37,357 nucleotides of DNA. Source: CAZDBA01 sp964503615. GTDB lineage: Bacteria; Planctomycetota; Planctomycetia; Pirellulales; Pirellulaceae. The notes beneath the pieces are model-generated. The model was not told the DNA's origin. It did not search any database and saw nothing but the letters and a program-made list of their open reading frames with translations. This document shows positions 24,644 through 33,392 of the stretch, piece after piece (position 1 is the first letter of the stretch; each line of letters begins with the position of its first letter). The stretch covers positions 1 through 37,357 of the forward strand of contig CAZDBA010000025.1 in the NCBI GenBank assembly GCA_964503615.1, read 5' to 3'. A program made the translations under genes and the position numbers.

Positions 24644-27499
24644 TTACCAATCGTACTGCTGCACGAACGTGCGCGGTTCATCCGATGCAGGCAACACCCA
24701 AATGAGCGCGGACTGCTTGTCTTTTTTGACGATCTCCGGCCTACCATCGCCAGTAAGCGTGATCGTCAAACCGTCGACGTTAAACGCACCGTCGGTTTCT
24801 GTGATGCTGGAACCGGTGGCAGCTTGATAAGCGATCTCCTGGCCACCGGCCACGGTGAATTCTCGGGAAAGCAGCCCAACTTCATCCACCAGTCGTGGGA
24901 TCGGTTTTTCAGTGATCGCGGTTCCTTTGAACTCGTACAAAAATGTCGGTCGTCGTTCTTCATCGAACGAGTATCCCTTGAACTGCATTCCCAGTTCTCG
25001 CGCCGATTCTTTGTCAGTACTTGTCGGCCAGGCTGAGATGTCACCATCGAAAAAGCCAATCGAATTGGGCAGTTCGCGCACCTTGACACCAAGAGGAGGT
25101 TGATACCCTTTTCCGCGGCCAAACCAATGTAGCGAGCCGTCCATGAAATTCTCTTGCCAGATCAACGCCATGCGGCAGTTGTCAGCATCGAACGCGAGAT
25201 TGACCGATTCTGGATAGCCAACACCGATTGCGCGAGGGCCAGCGCCTTTTATGAAATTCCGATAGATCCTGGGGAATTCGTCCGCCATGATTTCCAATTT
25301 GGCTTGGATCAAACCGCTTGGTTGCGGAGCGTCTTCGCCGTCGGACAGGTAGGTCCAAACCGCGTTGATTTGTTTGTCAGTGTCGCCGTCCAGCATGTCT
25401 GGGTAAAACGTTTTTCCATCGGGCCACGATTCGGGCATCCGTGTGCCTCGACGGAAACTACTGGGCTTTCGCATGTAAGCTTGAAACCAGTCTTTGTTTA
25501 AACGCCGTGTCATGGTCGCCATGTTGATCGCAGGCACTCCCGCAGAAGGATGCTCGGCAAACGTATGGCATTTGATGCAGGAAAGCCCTTTGTCGCCGAC
25601 TAGCTTTCTACCTTGCTTTTTGACTTCCTTTTCCGAAGCGGTTTGTGTCACGGCAATCGGTTCAGTCAATTGATCGGCCGTCACAAAGTCGTCGATCAAG
25701 CCAGGCATGTTCTTGATGCCGAACTTCGGCATGTAGGTGTTCATGTACGGTCGGTCTTTTGAGCTTTTCGACAAGATATGGTCAAACCACTTGCGATTAA
25801 GTTTCGCGCCGACCCGTTTTAGATCTGGGGGTAAACGCCCCTCGTCTCCCATTTCCGCTTCGGTGCTGGTAAACCACTTATCGCGGCCAAAGAACTCAAG
25901 CGACTCACCTGTTTTGTCAATCACTCCGCCGACGATCCGAAAGTCTTTGGCACCACGTTCGCCAATTTCACGAGAGTGGCAAGCGTAGCAGTTTAGCGTG
26001 GTCAGTTGCTGGTGGATTCGACCTTCTGCGGTTAACGCTTCTGTAAACTGATTGGGCGAACCGTTCGATTGAGTTTTTAAGTATTCAATGGCCGCCGAAA
26101 TCGAAGCTTGTTGAGCTTTGGACAGTCCATACCGAGGTGTCTTGGCGGCGCCGGTGATACAGCCCGCAGTGGCGTCCGAATTGGTCAGTGCTTTTTGAGT
26201 AGGAAAAGAGGAGGTCAACGATTGGTTGCCTTCTTTTAGCTCGTGGCAATTCGCGCATCCCACGTCGGTAAAGTTCTTCCGCCCAGCGGCTGCTTTGGCT
26301 GGATCCACTACAAATCGAGCTTTAGCTGTGGGATCTGGTTCCTGTTCCTGTTTTAAACGCAGCATGTTGGAAATGCTTTGTCGAGGCACGATCTCGTTTT
26401 CGACCGTGCACTCTAAACCTTCTTGACCTTCGTTTTCAAAATACTCCAGCCGAACCAGGTGAACGCCAGCGGGAATGGTGGCCACTTTTTCATCGATGCC
26501 AAATCCTTGAATGCCGTCTTTGTCAAAGATCTTATTGTCACCAACGTACAGTCTTGAGCCATCGTCGGAACCTAAACGAAACGTAAACTTCGTCTCTTCT
26601 TCCAGTTCCCAGAATCCGCTGTAAACGACGCCAAAGTGATCTTTTAATCCGAAATCGGAGATTTCGATGCTGCCAACCGTGCCACGTTCGGCCTCCACCA
26701 TCGAGTCAAAGTTCGGTAACGTTTCCCAGGTTCCTTTGTAGAGAGCAAAGTTCACGTTCTCGGGAACCTTAACGTCCCGCAACAGGTAGGCCGCGATGCT
26801 GCGAATCTCTTGACCCTTGAGATTGAACTGGGGCATGCGTCCTGAGGGGCGACTGTGCAACGGGTTGCGAAGAAAACGAGTCAGCCCGGGAACCGTGTAT
26901 TTGTCTGATAACTTTCCGTGCGGAATCGACGTCGAAATGTGATCGTCCGAGTTCTGAGGGTCATGGCAAGCGACACAGCCAACCTGATGGTAGAGCGTTT
27001 CGCCTTGTTTGATTTCTTTAAGTGAAACGGGTTGGTGTTTCGTTTGCCCCGTCGAGGCTAAAAAGTGCGCGAGCGACTCGGCAACCTGCTTGCGGTCGCC
27101 TTCCGGTAGATCGGCCAGCACGTTCGGCATCGTGGTCCCCGGTTTGATTGCGTGCGGGTTGAGGACAAATTTTTCAAAGTATTCAGCCTGCACACGAGTG
27201 CCCACCTCGCTCAGAATCGGAGCGATTCGCGGTTGGGAGGTCCACGCCGAAGAATCGTTGGCATGGCAGGAATGACAATTGAGCTCGTTGATCAGCAACA
27301 GGCCACGTTCGACTTCAGTGACCGAATCGTCTTCGATAAACCGCTCATATCCCGCCACTACAGGCACATGATCGGCTTGGCCAGCTTTTATGCGAGTCGG
27401 TCGCTCAGCCGGCTTGTCATTCGACCGCTCAACTGGCTTTAAAGGCAGAGAAGCAGCGGTGATCAAGAAAAGACAAACAGAAAATAAAACGGTCTTCAT
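24644..27499 (-). CDS. PA14-containing multihaem c-type cytochrome
   Basis: Exported protein of 951 residues with five CXXCH haem-binding motifs, at Cys75, Cys175, Cys415, Cys504 and Cys641 (CHSCH, CVACH, CANCH, CYACH, CIKCH). A signal peptide is present (MKTVLF and a hydrophobic core). Between haems 2 and 3 lies a PA14-type beta domain (about 249-370), with FRLGSDDGSRLYVGDN and an IPAGVHLVRLEYFENEGQ segment. Such domains bind carbohydrate in other proteins. The last 250 residues resemble the C-terminal beta region of planctomycete cytochrome proteins. GAGGG precedes the ATG. The next gene on the strand, the propeller, overlaps or abuts it, so an operon is likely. Electron transfer linked to polysaccharide or small-molecule oxidation is a reasonable inference. 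Confidence 0.88.
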   Translation of the reverse strand: MKTVLFSVCLFLITAASLPLKPVERSNDKPAERPTRIKAGQADHVPVVAGYERFIEDDSVTEVERGLLLINELNCHSCHANDSSAWTSQPRIAPILSEVGTRVQAEYFEKFVLNPHAIKPGTTMPNVLADLPEGDRKQVAESLAHFLASTGQTKHQPVSLKEIKQGETLYHQVGCVACHDPQNSDDHISTSIPHGKLSDKYTVPGLTRFLRNPLHSRPSGRMPQFNLKGQEIRSIAAYLLRDVKVPENVNFALYKGTWETLPNFDSMVEAERGTVGSIEISDFGLKDHFGVVYSGFWELEEETKFTFRLGSDDGSRLYVGDNKIFDKDGIQGFGIDEKVATIPAGVHLVRLEYFENEGQEGLECTVENEIVPRQSISNMLRLKQEQEPDPTAKARFVVDPAKAAAGRKNFTDVGCANCHELKEGNQSLTSSFPTQKALTNSDATAGCITGAAKTPRYGLSKAQQASISAAIEYLKTQSNGSPNQFTEALTAEGRIHQQLTTLNCYACHSREIGERGAKDFRIVGGVIDKTGESLEFFGRDKWFTSTEAEMGDEGRLPPDLKRVGAKLNRKWFDHILSKSSKDRPYMNTYMPKFGIKNMPGLIDDFVTADQLTEPIAVTQTASEKEVKKQGRKLVGDKGLSCIKCHTFAEHPSAGVPAINMATMTRRLNKDWFQAYMRKPSSFRRGTRMPESWPDGKTFYPDMLDGDTDKQINAVWTYLSDGEDAPQPSGLIQAKLEIMADEFPRIYRNFIKGAGPRAIGVGYPESVNLAFDADNCRMALIWQENFMDGSLHWFGRGKGYQPPLGVKVRELPNSIGFFDGDISAWPTSTDKESARELGMQFKGYSFDEERRPTFLYEFKGTAITEKPIPRLVDEVGLLSREFTVAGGQEIAYQAATGSSITETDGAFNVDGLTITLTGDGRPEIVKKDKQSALIWVLPASDEPRTFVQQYDW

Positions 27500-27983
27500 C
27501 CAGCCCTCTAATCGGCGTCGTCAACAAGGAAATCGTCATGAATAGTAGTCGGTATTCGCCAACTTCGACAGGCGGAATAGGGCAAGTGTGCTTCCTGCCA
27601 CATCGCAAATAAGGACGTTTTGAAAGGTTCCTAAATCGTTGTGCGGCCAGTTCTAACACGAGTCAACACGTTTTCAACGAGTTCGAACTATGAAATAGAC
27701 GATGTGGCTTCGGAAATTCAGGCAGTGTTTAAATCGGCAGGTTGCTTTGTATCACTGAAAATAAAATTGGCTGACAGAACGGTTTCGTATGGCGGTAAAA
27801 GGATTTCCAAAGCTTCTCAGGTGGTACCCGCTTGCTGCTCGATTAACCGCCAAAAACGTAATCGCTTTCCAATTTTGGCGGGATCAGTTTTTATCTCTTT
27901 TCATTGTCGATGTGCCCGTTACCTTAGCACTCCCAACGGAATTCACAGCGAATCCGTGTCGATCAAAAATCCGCGAGGAATCC
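27500..27983. other. divergent intergenic region
   Basis: About 480 bases between the cytochrome operon and the conserved DNA-binding-like gene, which diverge. An open frame begins at 27789 but is only an in-frame extension of the gene starting at 27984. An AT-rich patch near 27755-27765 could belong to a promoter, but no clear -35/-10 pair or operator is seen. Confidence 0.35.
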
Positions 27984-28805
27984 ATGGAAGAGACCCCAAC
28001 AACCGTCGAAGTTAAAGCAGAAACTATCGAGCAATCCTCTGCCTTTATCGGGCAATGGAACAAGCTGATCAGTACGACGAATTGGGAAAAAGGCGCAATC
28101 ATTATTGAATGGCGTCAAACCCTCAAGGACGAGGGGGCCTCGGCCGGTCAGTATTCGGACGAAGCTTGGTGTAATATGGTGGGTGGCGTCACGCCGCAAC
28201 ACGTTGGACGATTGCGTCGAACTTCGGAACGTTTTGGAGAGACCTGCGAATCGTTTGAGGGATTGTACTGGAGCCATTTTTACGCAGCTCTGGATTGGGA
28301 CGATGCCGAAATGTGGCTGGAAGGCGCAATCCAGAACGATTGGTCCGTTTCTCAAATGCGGAACCAGCGATGGGAAACGATGGGCAAGCTGCCTGCCGAA
28401 AAACCTCGTCGTGATGAGATTGTGGCCAGCGAAACGGAGGAAGAAGATTCCGCGGTCACGATGAGCGACAAACTGGTCTCGGCCAACGAACGCGAATACA
28501 TCGAAGGCCCCGTTCCCGAGGGGCCAGATTTTGGTGACGAGGACAAGCCTTCTTCCGGGCGAAAGTCGGAAGCGGTTGATTCGGCTGAGGTCAGCTCGCT
28601 TGCAGAAGCAAGCGAAGAAAGTCCAGCGCAACCCGTCCGCCTGTTCGATTCTTTCAAAGAGTTGCCTGATGACATTCGCGCCGCAGCCGATATGTTCAAA
28701 GTCGCAATCATCACGCACAAAGCCTCCGAGTGGGAGGAGATTGACCAGCAAGAGTTGTTGGATCTTCTCGCGGCATTGGGCCATTTAGCACGCACGGATG
28801 TTTGA
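27984..28805 (+). CDS. planctomycete conserved hypothetical, possible DNA-binding protein
   Basis: Protein of 273 residues. ATG 27984 is chosen because GAGGA (27975-27979) precedes it; the frame stays open 65 codons further upstream, but that part is composition-poor. The N-terminal half (about 15-140) is dense and conserved-looking, with EWRQTLKDEGASAGQYSDEAW, then TPQHVGRLRRTSERFG, YWSHFYAALDWDDAEMWLEGA and WSVSQMRNQRWE. The spacing of helices resembles a KorB/ParB-type helix-turn-helix region. The rest is a long acidic, Ser/Glu-rich linker ending in a short helical domain (about 225-270). I recall similar sequences only as uncharacterised planctomycete proteins. A regulator or partition-related role is possible but unproven. 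Confidence 0.7.
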   Translation: MEETPTTVEVKAETIEQSSAFIGQWNKLISTTNWEKGAIIIEWRQTLKDEGASAGQYSDEAWCNMVGGVTPQHVGRLRRTSERFGETCESFEGLYWSHFYAALDWDDAEMWLEGAIQNDWSVSQMRNQRWETMGKLPAEKPRRDEIVASETEEEDSAVTMSDKLVSANEREYIEGPVPEGPDFGDEDKPSSGRKSEAVDSAEVSSLAEASEESPAQPVRLFDSFKELPDDIRAAADMFKVAIITHKASEWEEIDQQELLDLLAALGHLARTDV

Positions 28806-28920
28806 TTCCGTTGGCAAGCACCCAGGAGCAAGCTCTTGGAACAAAAGGGATCTTCCTTTTCTTTTACGTCTCTAACGTCGTTCAGAAGGGAAAGATTTCG
28901 GCAACCCATGAAAATCGTTC

Positions 28921-28963
28921 GCTTTTTTGCTAGAACAATGACTTGGAAAACAAGTCAAAAAGC
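28921..28963. other. hairpin upstream of the dehydrogenase gene
   Basis: TGACTTG (28939-28945) and CAAGTCA (28951-28957) pair around a 5-nt loop. GCTTTTT (28921-28927) and AAAAAGC (28957-28963) can add an outer stem. The structure ends 22 bases before the ATG at 28986 and could fold in the leader. It could also be chance. Confidence 0.3.
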
Positions 28964-28985
28964 AAAATTGGAAATTAGATAACAA

Positions 28986-30182
28986 ATGGGAACGAACGAA
29001 CCTCTAAATCGCAAGCTTCGAATGGCATTGGTTGGCGGCGGAGCAGGGTCCTTTATTGGACGCGTTCACGCCACGGCAGCAGTTTTGGACAACCGAGCCG
29101 CATTGGTAGCCGGAGCACTTTCGTCCAACCCAGAACGCGCGAAAGCTTCGGCTCCCGACTACGACATTCCCGCCGATCGCGCTTACAGTTCGTATACCGA
29201 GATGCTGGAAACCGAAGCCAGTCTTCCCGAAGACCAGCGGATCGACTTTGTCAGTGTCGCCACGCCCAATCATACACATTTCGAAATCGCCAAAGCAGCT
29301 GTGGAAGCTGGCTTTAACGTGATCTGCGACAAGCCGTTGACGTTCGACCTTGCACAGGCAGAAGAGCTGGCAAAAGTCGTTGACAATTCGGACGTTGTTT
29401 TTGCTGTAACACACAATTACACCGGTTACCCATTAGTCCGACAGGCGCGTGAGATGATTCTGTCCGGAATACTGGGCGAGATCAATGCGACGCGGGCCTC
29501 TTATATTCAAGGCTGGTTGCGAACTCGTTTGGAGGGCGAAGACCAAAAACAAGCGGCTTGGCGAACCGATCCCAAGCGAAGTGGAGCGGCAGGCTGCTTT
29601 GGTGATATTGCCACGCATGCGTTTAACTTGACCCGCTATATGACCGGCTTGATGCCAGAACAGATCAGTTGCCATTTGAAGACGTTTGTCGAAGGGCGAG
29701 CCTTGGACGACTACGGGACGGCAATCGTTAAGTTCGATAATGGTGGTTTGGGAACGGTTACCGCATCGCAGATCAGTCACGGTCGCGAAAACGACTTGAC
29801 CATCGAGATTGATGGCACGCTTGGATCTTTGGTTTGGCGGCAAGAGAATCCGAACGAAATGATTTTTCGACAGAATGGCGAGCCGCACAAGATTTACACT
29901 CGTGATCCGAACGCGGGATTCATGAATGAACCGGGTGCGGCGGCCTGTCGTTTGCCAAGTGGACACCCTGAAGCATTTTTCGAAGCGTTTGCCAACGTCT
30001 ATCGCAGCGCATACGACGCGATGGTCTTGCGAGCCAGTGGCCAGTCGGTTGAGAAAGTCGACACCGTCTATCCCAACGTGCACGATGGCGTCGAAGGGAT
30101 GTACTTTATCGAGCAGTGCGTTGCCAGCAGCAACGAAGGCGGCGCGTGGCTGCCACTCAAGCACGAAAGAGCACGCCGCTAG
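28986..30182 (+). CDS. Gfo/Idh/MocA-family NAD(P)-dependent dehydrogenase
   Basis: Oxidoreductase of 398 residues that probably acts on a sugar, inositol or related polyol. The N-terminal Rossmann domain starts with MALVGGGAGSFIGRVH (13-28, a variant glycine loop). The substrate-linked lysine is in CDKPL (Lys116), and the active-site Asp/His pair appears as GDIATH (Asp207, His211). The C-terminal domain is the usual mixed alpha/beta fold. No signal peptide is seen, so it is cytoplasmic. The family is greatly expanded in planctomycetes and the substrate cannot be told from sequence. No sugar transporter or isomerase is adjacent. Confidence 0.9.
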   Translation: MGTNEPLNRKLRMALVGGGAGSFIGRVHATAAVLDNRAALVAGALSSNPERAKASAPDYDIPADRAYSSYTEMLETEASLPEDQRIDFVSVATPNHTHFEIAKAAVEAGFNVICDKPLTFDLAQAEELAKVVDNSDVVFAVTHNYTGYPLVRQAREMILSGILGEINATRASYIQGWLRTRLEGEDQKQAAWRTDPKRSGAAGCFGDIATHAFNLTRYMTGLMPEQISCHLKTFVEGRALDDYGTAIVKFDNGGLGTVTASQISHGRENDLTIEIDGTLGSLVWRQENPNEMIFRQNGEPHKIYTRDPNAGFMNEPGAAACRLPSGHPEAFFEAFANVYRSAYDAMVLRASGQSVEKVDTVYPNVHDGVEGMYFIEQCVASSNEGGAWLPLKHERARR

Positions 30183-30213
30183 TCAGTTCCACTATGAGTG
30201 CCCTGAGGCACGC

Positions 30214-30240
30214 AATTGGAAACCCGACGCGTTAGCGAGG
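30214..30240. repeat. dispersed intergenic repeat, copy 1
   Basis: A 27-base segment with core CGCGTTAGCGAG matches 37083-37109 at 24 of 27 positions in the same orientation. Both copies are outside recognised genes. I recall the same core as a frequent intergenic element in Rhodopirellula-type genomes. Confidence 0.7.
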
Positions 30241-30290
30241 AACAGCCTGGGCTTCGCAGCGATTTAATTAAACGCAGATAAAACGAGCCT

Positions 30291-30324
30291 GTCATCCGTG
30301 TTCATCGGTGTCCATCTGTGGTCC
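30291..30324 (-). repeat. widespread intergenic repeat (GTGTCCATCTGTGG type)
   Basis: The segment reads, on the minus strand, as a chain of CACAGATGGACACCGATGAA-like near-repeats of a 10-11 base unit. I recognise it as a motif common between genes in many environmental bacterial genomes, often mistranslated as short HRWTQMNTD-like peptides. It is noncoding here. Confidence 0.6.
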
Positions 30325-30643
30325 TAAAGCCGATGAGCAATACCAGGTTCGTCTCGCTTACAACTCGACACGTCAGCCACGTGAGCAAAAAACAACCAAA
30401 CTTCACGTTCTTGCTTGCGCTGCACTGCAGGCAAGATTAAGTGCGCCCTCAGAGACGTATTGCACCTGACCAATCACTCACCAACAGCCTGCCTAGTTCA
30501 GGGCCGCTCTCGTATTGCGATTAAACTTGCCCTATGCCGCGAGAAAGTTCACAATTTTTTGACCTAAAATTCTCGACCGTCCGCTACTTCTGACCCTACC
30601 AAGGCTCTACAATTAATCCAAACTTCAACAATCTGAAACCTGA

Positions 30644-31735
30644 ATGCCTGAGACGAATATGAACGTAGTATTTAACCTTTTGGGTCAACCTGAAGAATTG
30701 GAATTAAGCCAAGTCGTCACGATCGCTGTCATACTGATCGTGCTGGTTCTGGTATTAGTCGTCTTCGGCGTGTTCATGTCCTACTTCCGTTGGTGGATTC
30801 AATCGTTTTTGACCAAAGCGGGAGTTTCGCTGTGGGACTTGATCGGGATGACGTTTCGGAAAGTCAAAGCCAGTATTATTGTGCCCAGCAAAATCATGGC
30901 GACTCAGGCTGGGCTTAACGAACCCGAGATGACCACGCGTGCACTTGAGGCTCACTATCTGGCCGGTGGCAATGTGCCCATGGTGGTGCGAGCTTTGATC
31001 GCCGCTAACAAAGCCAAAACGATCCAGCTTAGTTTCCGTGAAGCGACCGCGATCGACCTCGCTGGTCGTAATGTTCTCGAAGCGGTTCAGACCAGCGTTT
31101 ACCCTCGCGTGATTGATTGCCCGCCGCGAGGTGCGAACCGTCGTTCTTTGGATGCGGTTGCGCAAGATGGAATTCAGTTGAAAGTCCGTGCTCGAGTTAC
31201 CGTTCGTTCCAATCTTCAGCAACTGATCGGTGGTGCGACAGAAGAGACGATCATCGCGCGAGTGGGTGAGGGAATCGTAAGTGCAATTGGTTCGGCTCCC
31301 AACCACAAAGCGGTATTGGAGAACCCGGACATGATTTCCAAAGCAGTACTGGCGCGGCGATTGGATTCCCAAACCGCATTTGAAATCGTCTCAATCGACA
31401 TTGCCGACATCGATGTTGGTGATAACATTGGCGCCCGTTTGAAAGCGGATCAGGCCGAAGCCGATACACGTGTGTTCCGTGCCCGTGCCGAAGGTCGCCG
31501 AGCAATGGCGGTCGCTCAGGAGCAGGAAAATCAGGCTTCGATCGAAGAAAGTCGAGCCGTTAAGGTTCTTGCCGAAGCAGACATTCCGATCGCGATGGCG
31601 GAAAGCTTTCGTAACGGAAATCTTGGAATTTTGGACTACTATAAACTCAAGAATGTAGAGGCCGATACGTTGATGCGAGGCTCGATCGCTAACGCGGGCA
31701 CGAAACCAACCACGACAATGTACGAAGGCTCGTAG
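30644..31735 (+). CDS. floA: flotillin-like protein FloA
   Basis: Membrane scaffold of the SPFH/flotillin superfamily that organises functional membrane microdomains. Its 363 residues are near the family's usual 330. A hydrophobic segment (about 22-45) anchors the N-terminus. It is followed by the FloA (UPF0365) core, with FRKVKASIIVPSKIMATQAGL, LEAHYLAGGNVPMVVRALIAA, the RRSLDAVAQDGIQLKVRARVTVR stretch, and an Ala/Glu/Arg-rich helical region (about 265-310) with KADQAEADTRVFRARAEGRRAMA. The C-terminal GILDYYKLKN is typical. A second ATG at 30659 is possible. A P/Q-rich gene follows in the same direction and may be co-transcribed. Confidence 0.93.
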   Translation: MPETNMNVVFNLLGQPEELELSQVVTIAVILIVLVLVLVVFGVFMSYFRWWIQSFLTKAGVSLWDLIGMTFRKVKASIIVPSKIMATQAGLNEPEMTTRALEAHYLAGGNVPMVVRALIAANKAKTIQLSFREATAIDLAGRNVLEAVQTSVYPRVIDCPPRGANRRSLDAVAQDGIQLKVRARVTVRSNLQQLIGGATEETIIARVGEGIVSAIGSAPNHKAVLENPDMISKAVLARRLDSQTAFEIVSIDIADIDVGDNIGARLKADQAEADTRVFRARAEGRRAMAVAQEQENQASIEESRAVKVLAEADIPIAMAESFRNGNLGILDYYKLKNVEADTLMRGSIANAGTKPTTTMYEGS

Positions 31736-31802
31736 CGACCGACTTACTGACCAGTCACTCGCGTCTGTCTACACAATCGAATAATCGAATCGGGAACGCC
31801 CT

Positions 31803-32339
31803 ATGGCTCGTGACATCGAAGAGTTTCTCAAACGAGCTGCTGAACGTCGTCGGCAGCAGCAACAAAAGAAGGCCGGTGGAAGTTCACCACCTCCGCGCCA
31901 GCAGCCACCACGTCAACAGCCGCCGCGCCAACAACCCCAAGCAAAACAGCCTCCGCGTCGGTTGAAAACGAAACCGATCATTATCGAAGACGTACACAGT
32001 GATCCCTACTCCAGTGGTGAGACCGTTGCCGAACATGTAAAGCAACATATTTCCACAAATGATGTTACTGAAAACGCCGAACACTTGGGCGAGGAAGTCG
32101 CCGCGCGAGACGACCGTGTCGACGAACGGATCCATGAAAAGTTTGACCATGAAGTGGGGCACCTGGGCCACAAAGGGATCGGCGGTCGGCGCGAATCGGT
32201 CCAGAACCAAACGACTTCGGTCACCCAAGGCGACGTTAACGCGCTGGCCGACAACCTGGTCGGGATGTTGCAGAACCCAAAAACGGTTGCCCAGTCGATT
32301 ATCATCGCCGAAATTCTCAAACGTCCGGACTTTGACTGA
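31803..32339 (+). CDS. P/Q-rich hypothetical protein downstream of floA
   Basis: Protein of 178 residues in three parts. The N-terminus is a basic helix with EEFLKRAAERRRQQQQKK. Next comes a proline/glutamine tract (about 30-52) made of three PPRQQ-type units. The remainder is an acidic-to-mixed helical C-terminal region with a His-rich stretch (HEKFDHEVGHLGHKG, about 110-125) and a conserved-looking ending, LVGMLQNPKTVAQSIIIAEILKRP. There is no signal peptide or membrane segment. It follows floA by 67 bases and precedes the dehydrogenase by 17, so the three may share a transcript. I do not recognise a family. A cytoplasmic partner of FloA is a guess from position. Confidence 0.72.
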   Translation: MARDIEEFLKRAAERRRQQQQKKAGGSSPPPRQQPPRQQPPRQQPQAKQPPRRLKTKPIIIEDVHSDPYSSGETVAEHVKQHISTNDVTENAEHLGEEVAARDDRVDERIHEKFDHEVGHLGHKGIGGRRESVQNQTTSVTQGDVNALADNLVGMLQNPKTVAQSIIIAEILKRPDFD

Positions 32340-32356
32340 GCCGAGTACTTTTAACG

Positions 32357-33268
32357 ATGAAGCAACTTTCTCCCGAATCGACATCGGTTGGCTGGATTGG
32401 CACCGGGGTCATGGGGCTCAGTATGTGCTCCAATCTGATGGACGCTGGTTACTCAGTTAACGTTTTCAGTCGCACCCAGTCGCGAGCCGATACGTTGGTT
32501 GCACGAGGTGCAAGTTGGTGCGAATCGCCCAAAGCGGTCGCTGCCTCAAGCGATGTTCTGTTTTCAATCGTCGGTTTTCCAAGCGATGTGCGGTCGGTCC
32601 ATTTGGGAGGGCAGGGCACTCTCGCCGGTGCCTCGGCCGGTTTGGTGATCGTCGACATGACCACCAGCGAGCCCTCTCTGGCAATCGAGATCGATAAAGC
32701 GGCCCGAGCCATTGACGTCCATTCGGTCGATGCGCCCGTGTCCGGTGGCGACATCGGTGCGCAACAGGGAACGTTGTCGATCATGGTTGGTGGCGAAGCG
32801 AAAGTGGTCGATTGGCTGCGGCCACTACTGGAGATTATGGGCAAGACGGTCGTTCACCAAGGCCCGGCCGGTTCAGGACAACACACAAAAATGGTGAATC
32901 AAACGTTGATCGCGACCAATATGATCGGAGTCTGCGAGGCGTTGTTGTACGCGCACAAGGCTGGTTTGGATTTAGAATCGGTCATGCAGTCGGTCAGCAG
33001 CGGGGCAGCCGGGAGTTGGTCGTTATCCAATCTGGGGACCCGGATCATCGCTAACAATTTCGATCCCGGCTTCTTTGTAGAACACTTTATCAAAGATATG
33101 GGAATTGCGCTCAGCGAAGCGCGGCAGTTGGGACTTTCGCTGCCAGGATTGGCTTTGGCACATCAGTTGTATCTCGCGCTGGCCGCGCAGGGCGGTTCGC
33201 GATTGGGTACTCACGCATTGCATCTGGCTTTGGCCAAACTCTCGGATGTCGACTGGAAGGCAAGGTAA
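32357..33268 (+). CDS. NAD(P)-dependent beta-hydroxyacid dehydrogenase
   Basis: Enzyme of 303 residues in the 3-hydroxyisobutyrate dehydrogenase/tartronate semialdehyde reductase family, which oxidises or reduces short beta-hydroxyacids. The N-terminal Rossmann loop is GTGVMG (15-20). The substrate-binding motif is DAPVSGGDIGAQQG (125-138). The catalytic lysine is Lys178, in GQHTKMVNQ. An all-helical C-terminal dimerisation domain completes the family layout. The GxGxxG is followed by Ser39-Arg-Thr after the second strand, which favours NADP, but this is weak evidence. The substrate is not determined. It may be co-transcribed with floA and the P/Q-rich gene. Confidence 0.9.
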   Translation: MKQLSPESTSVGWIGTGVMGLSMCSNLMDAGYSVNVFSRTQSRADTLVARGASWCESPKAVAASSDVLFSIVGFPSDVRSVHLGGQGTLAGASAGLVIVDMTTSEPSLAIEIDKAARAIDVHSVDAPVSGGDIGAQQGTLSIMVGGEAKVVDWLRPLLEIMGKTVVHQGPAGSGQHTKMVNQTLIATNMIGVCEALLYAHKAGLDLESVMQSVSSGAAGSWSLSNLGTRIIANNFDPGFFVEHFIKDMGIALSEARQLGLSLPGLALAHQLYLALAAQGGSRLGTHALHLALAKLSDVDWKAR

Positions 33269-33392
33269 GCCAGCTGCCTCAAAGTCGCTACATTTTGTCT
33301 TAATTCGTTTTTAGGCGTTTACCGAGATCCTTTTAAAAATAGAATCAAATCGGTTTGGGAGCGTCCCGAATAAAGCAATCGTATGATATTCC

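Larger units (their letters stand above)
30183..30643. other. repeat-bearing intergenic region upstream of floA
   Basis: About 460 bases with no gene. Its left third contains two dispersed-repeat matches, listed separately (30214-30240 and 30291-30324). Its right end should hold the floA promoter. A TACAAT hexamer at about 30609-30614 could be a -10 box, but its -35 partner is weak. Confidence 0.45.

Noticed and set aside
27789..27983. 65-residue upstream extension of the conserved hypothetical
   Set aside because: The ATG at 27984 has a GAGGA site at the right distance, and the extension looks noncoding.
28908..28982. 24-codon + strand frame starting MKIVRFF just before the dehydrogenase gene
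   Set aside because: Too short and without a clear ribosome-binding site. It overlaps the hairpin at 28921-28963, so a leader peptide is possible but not supported.
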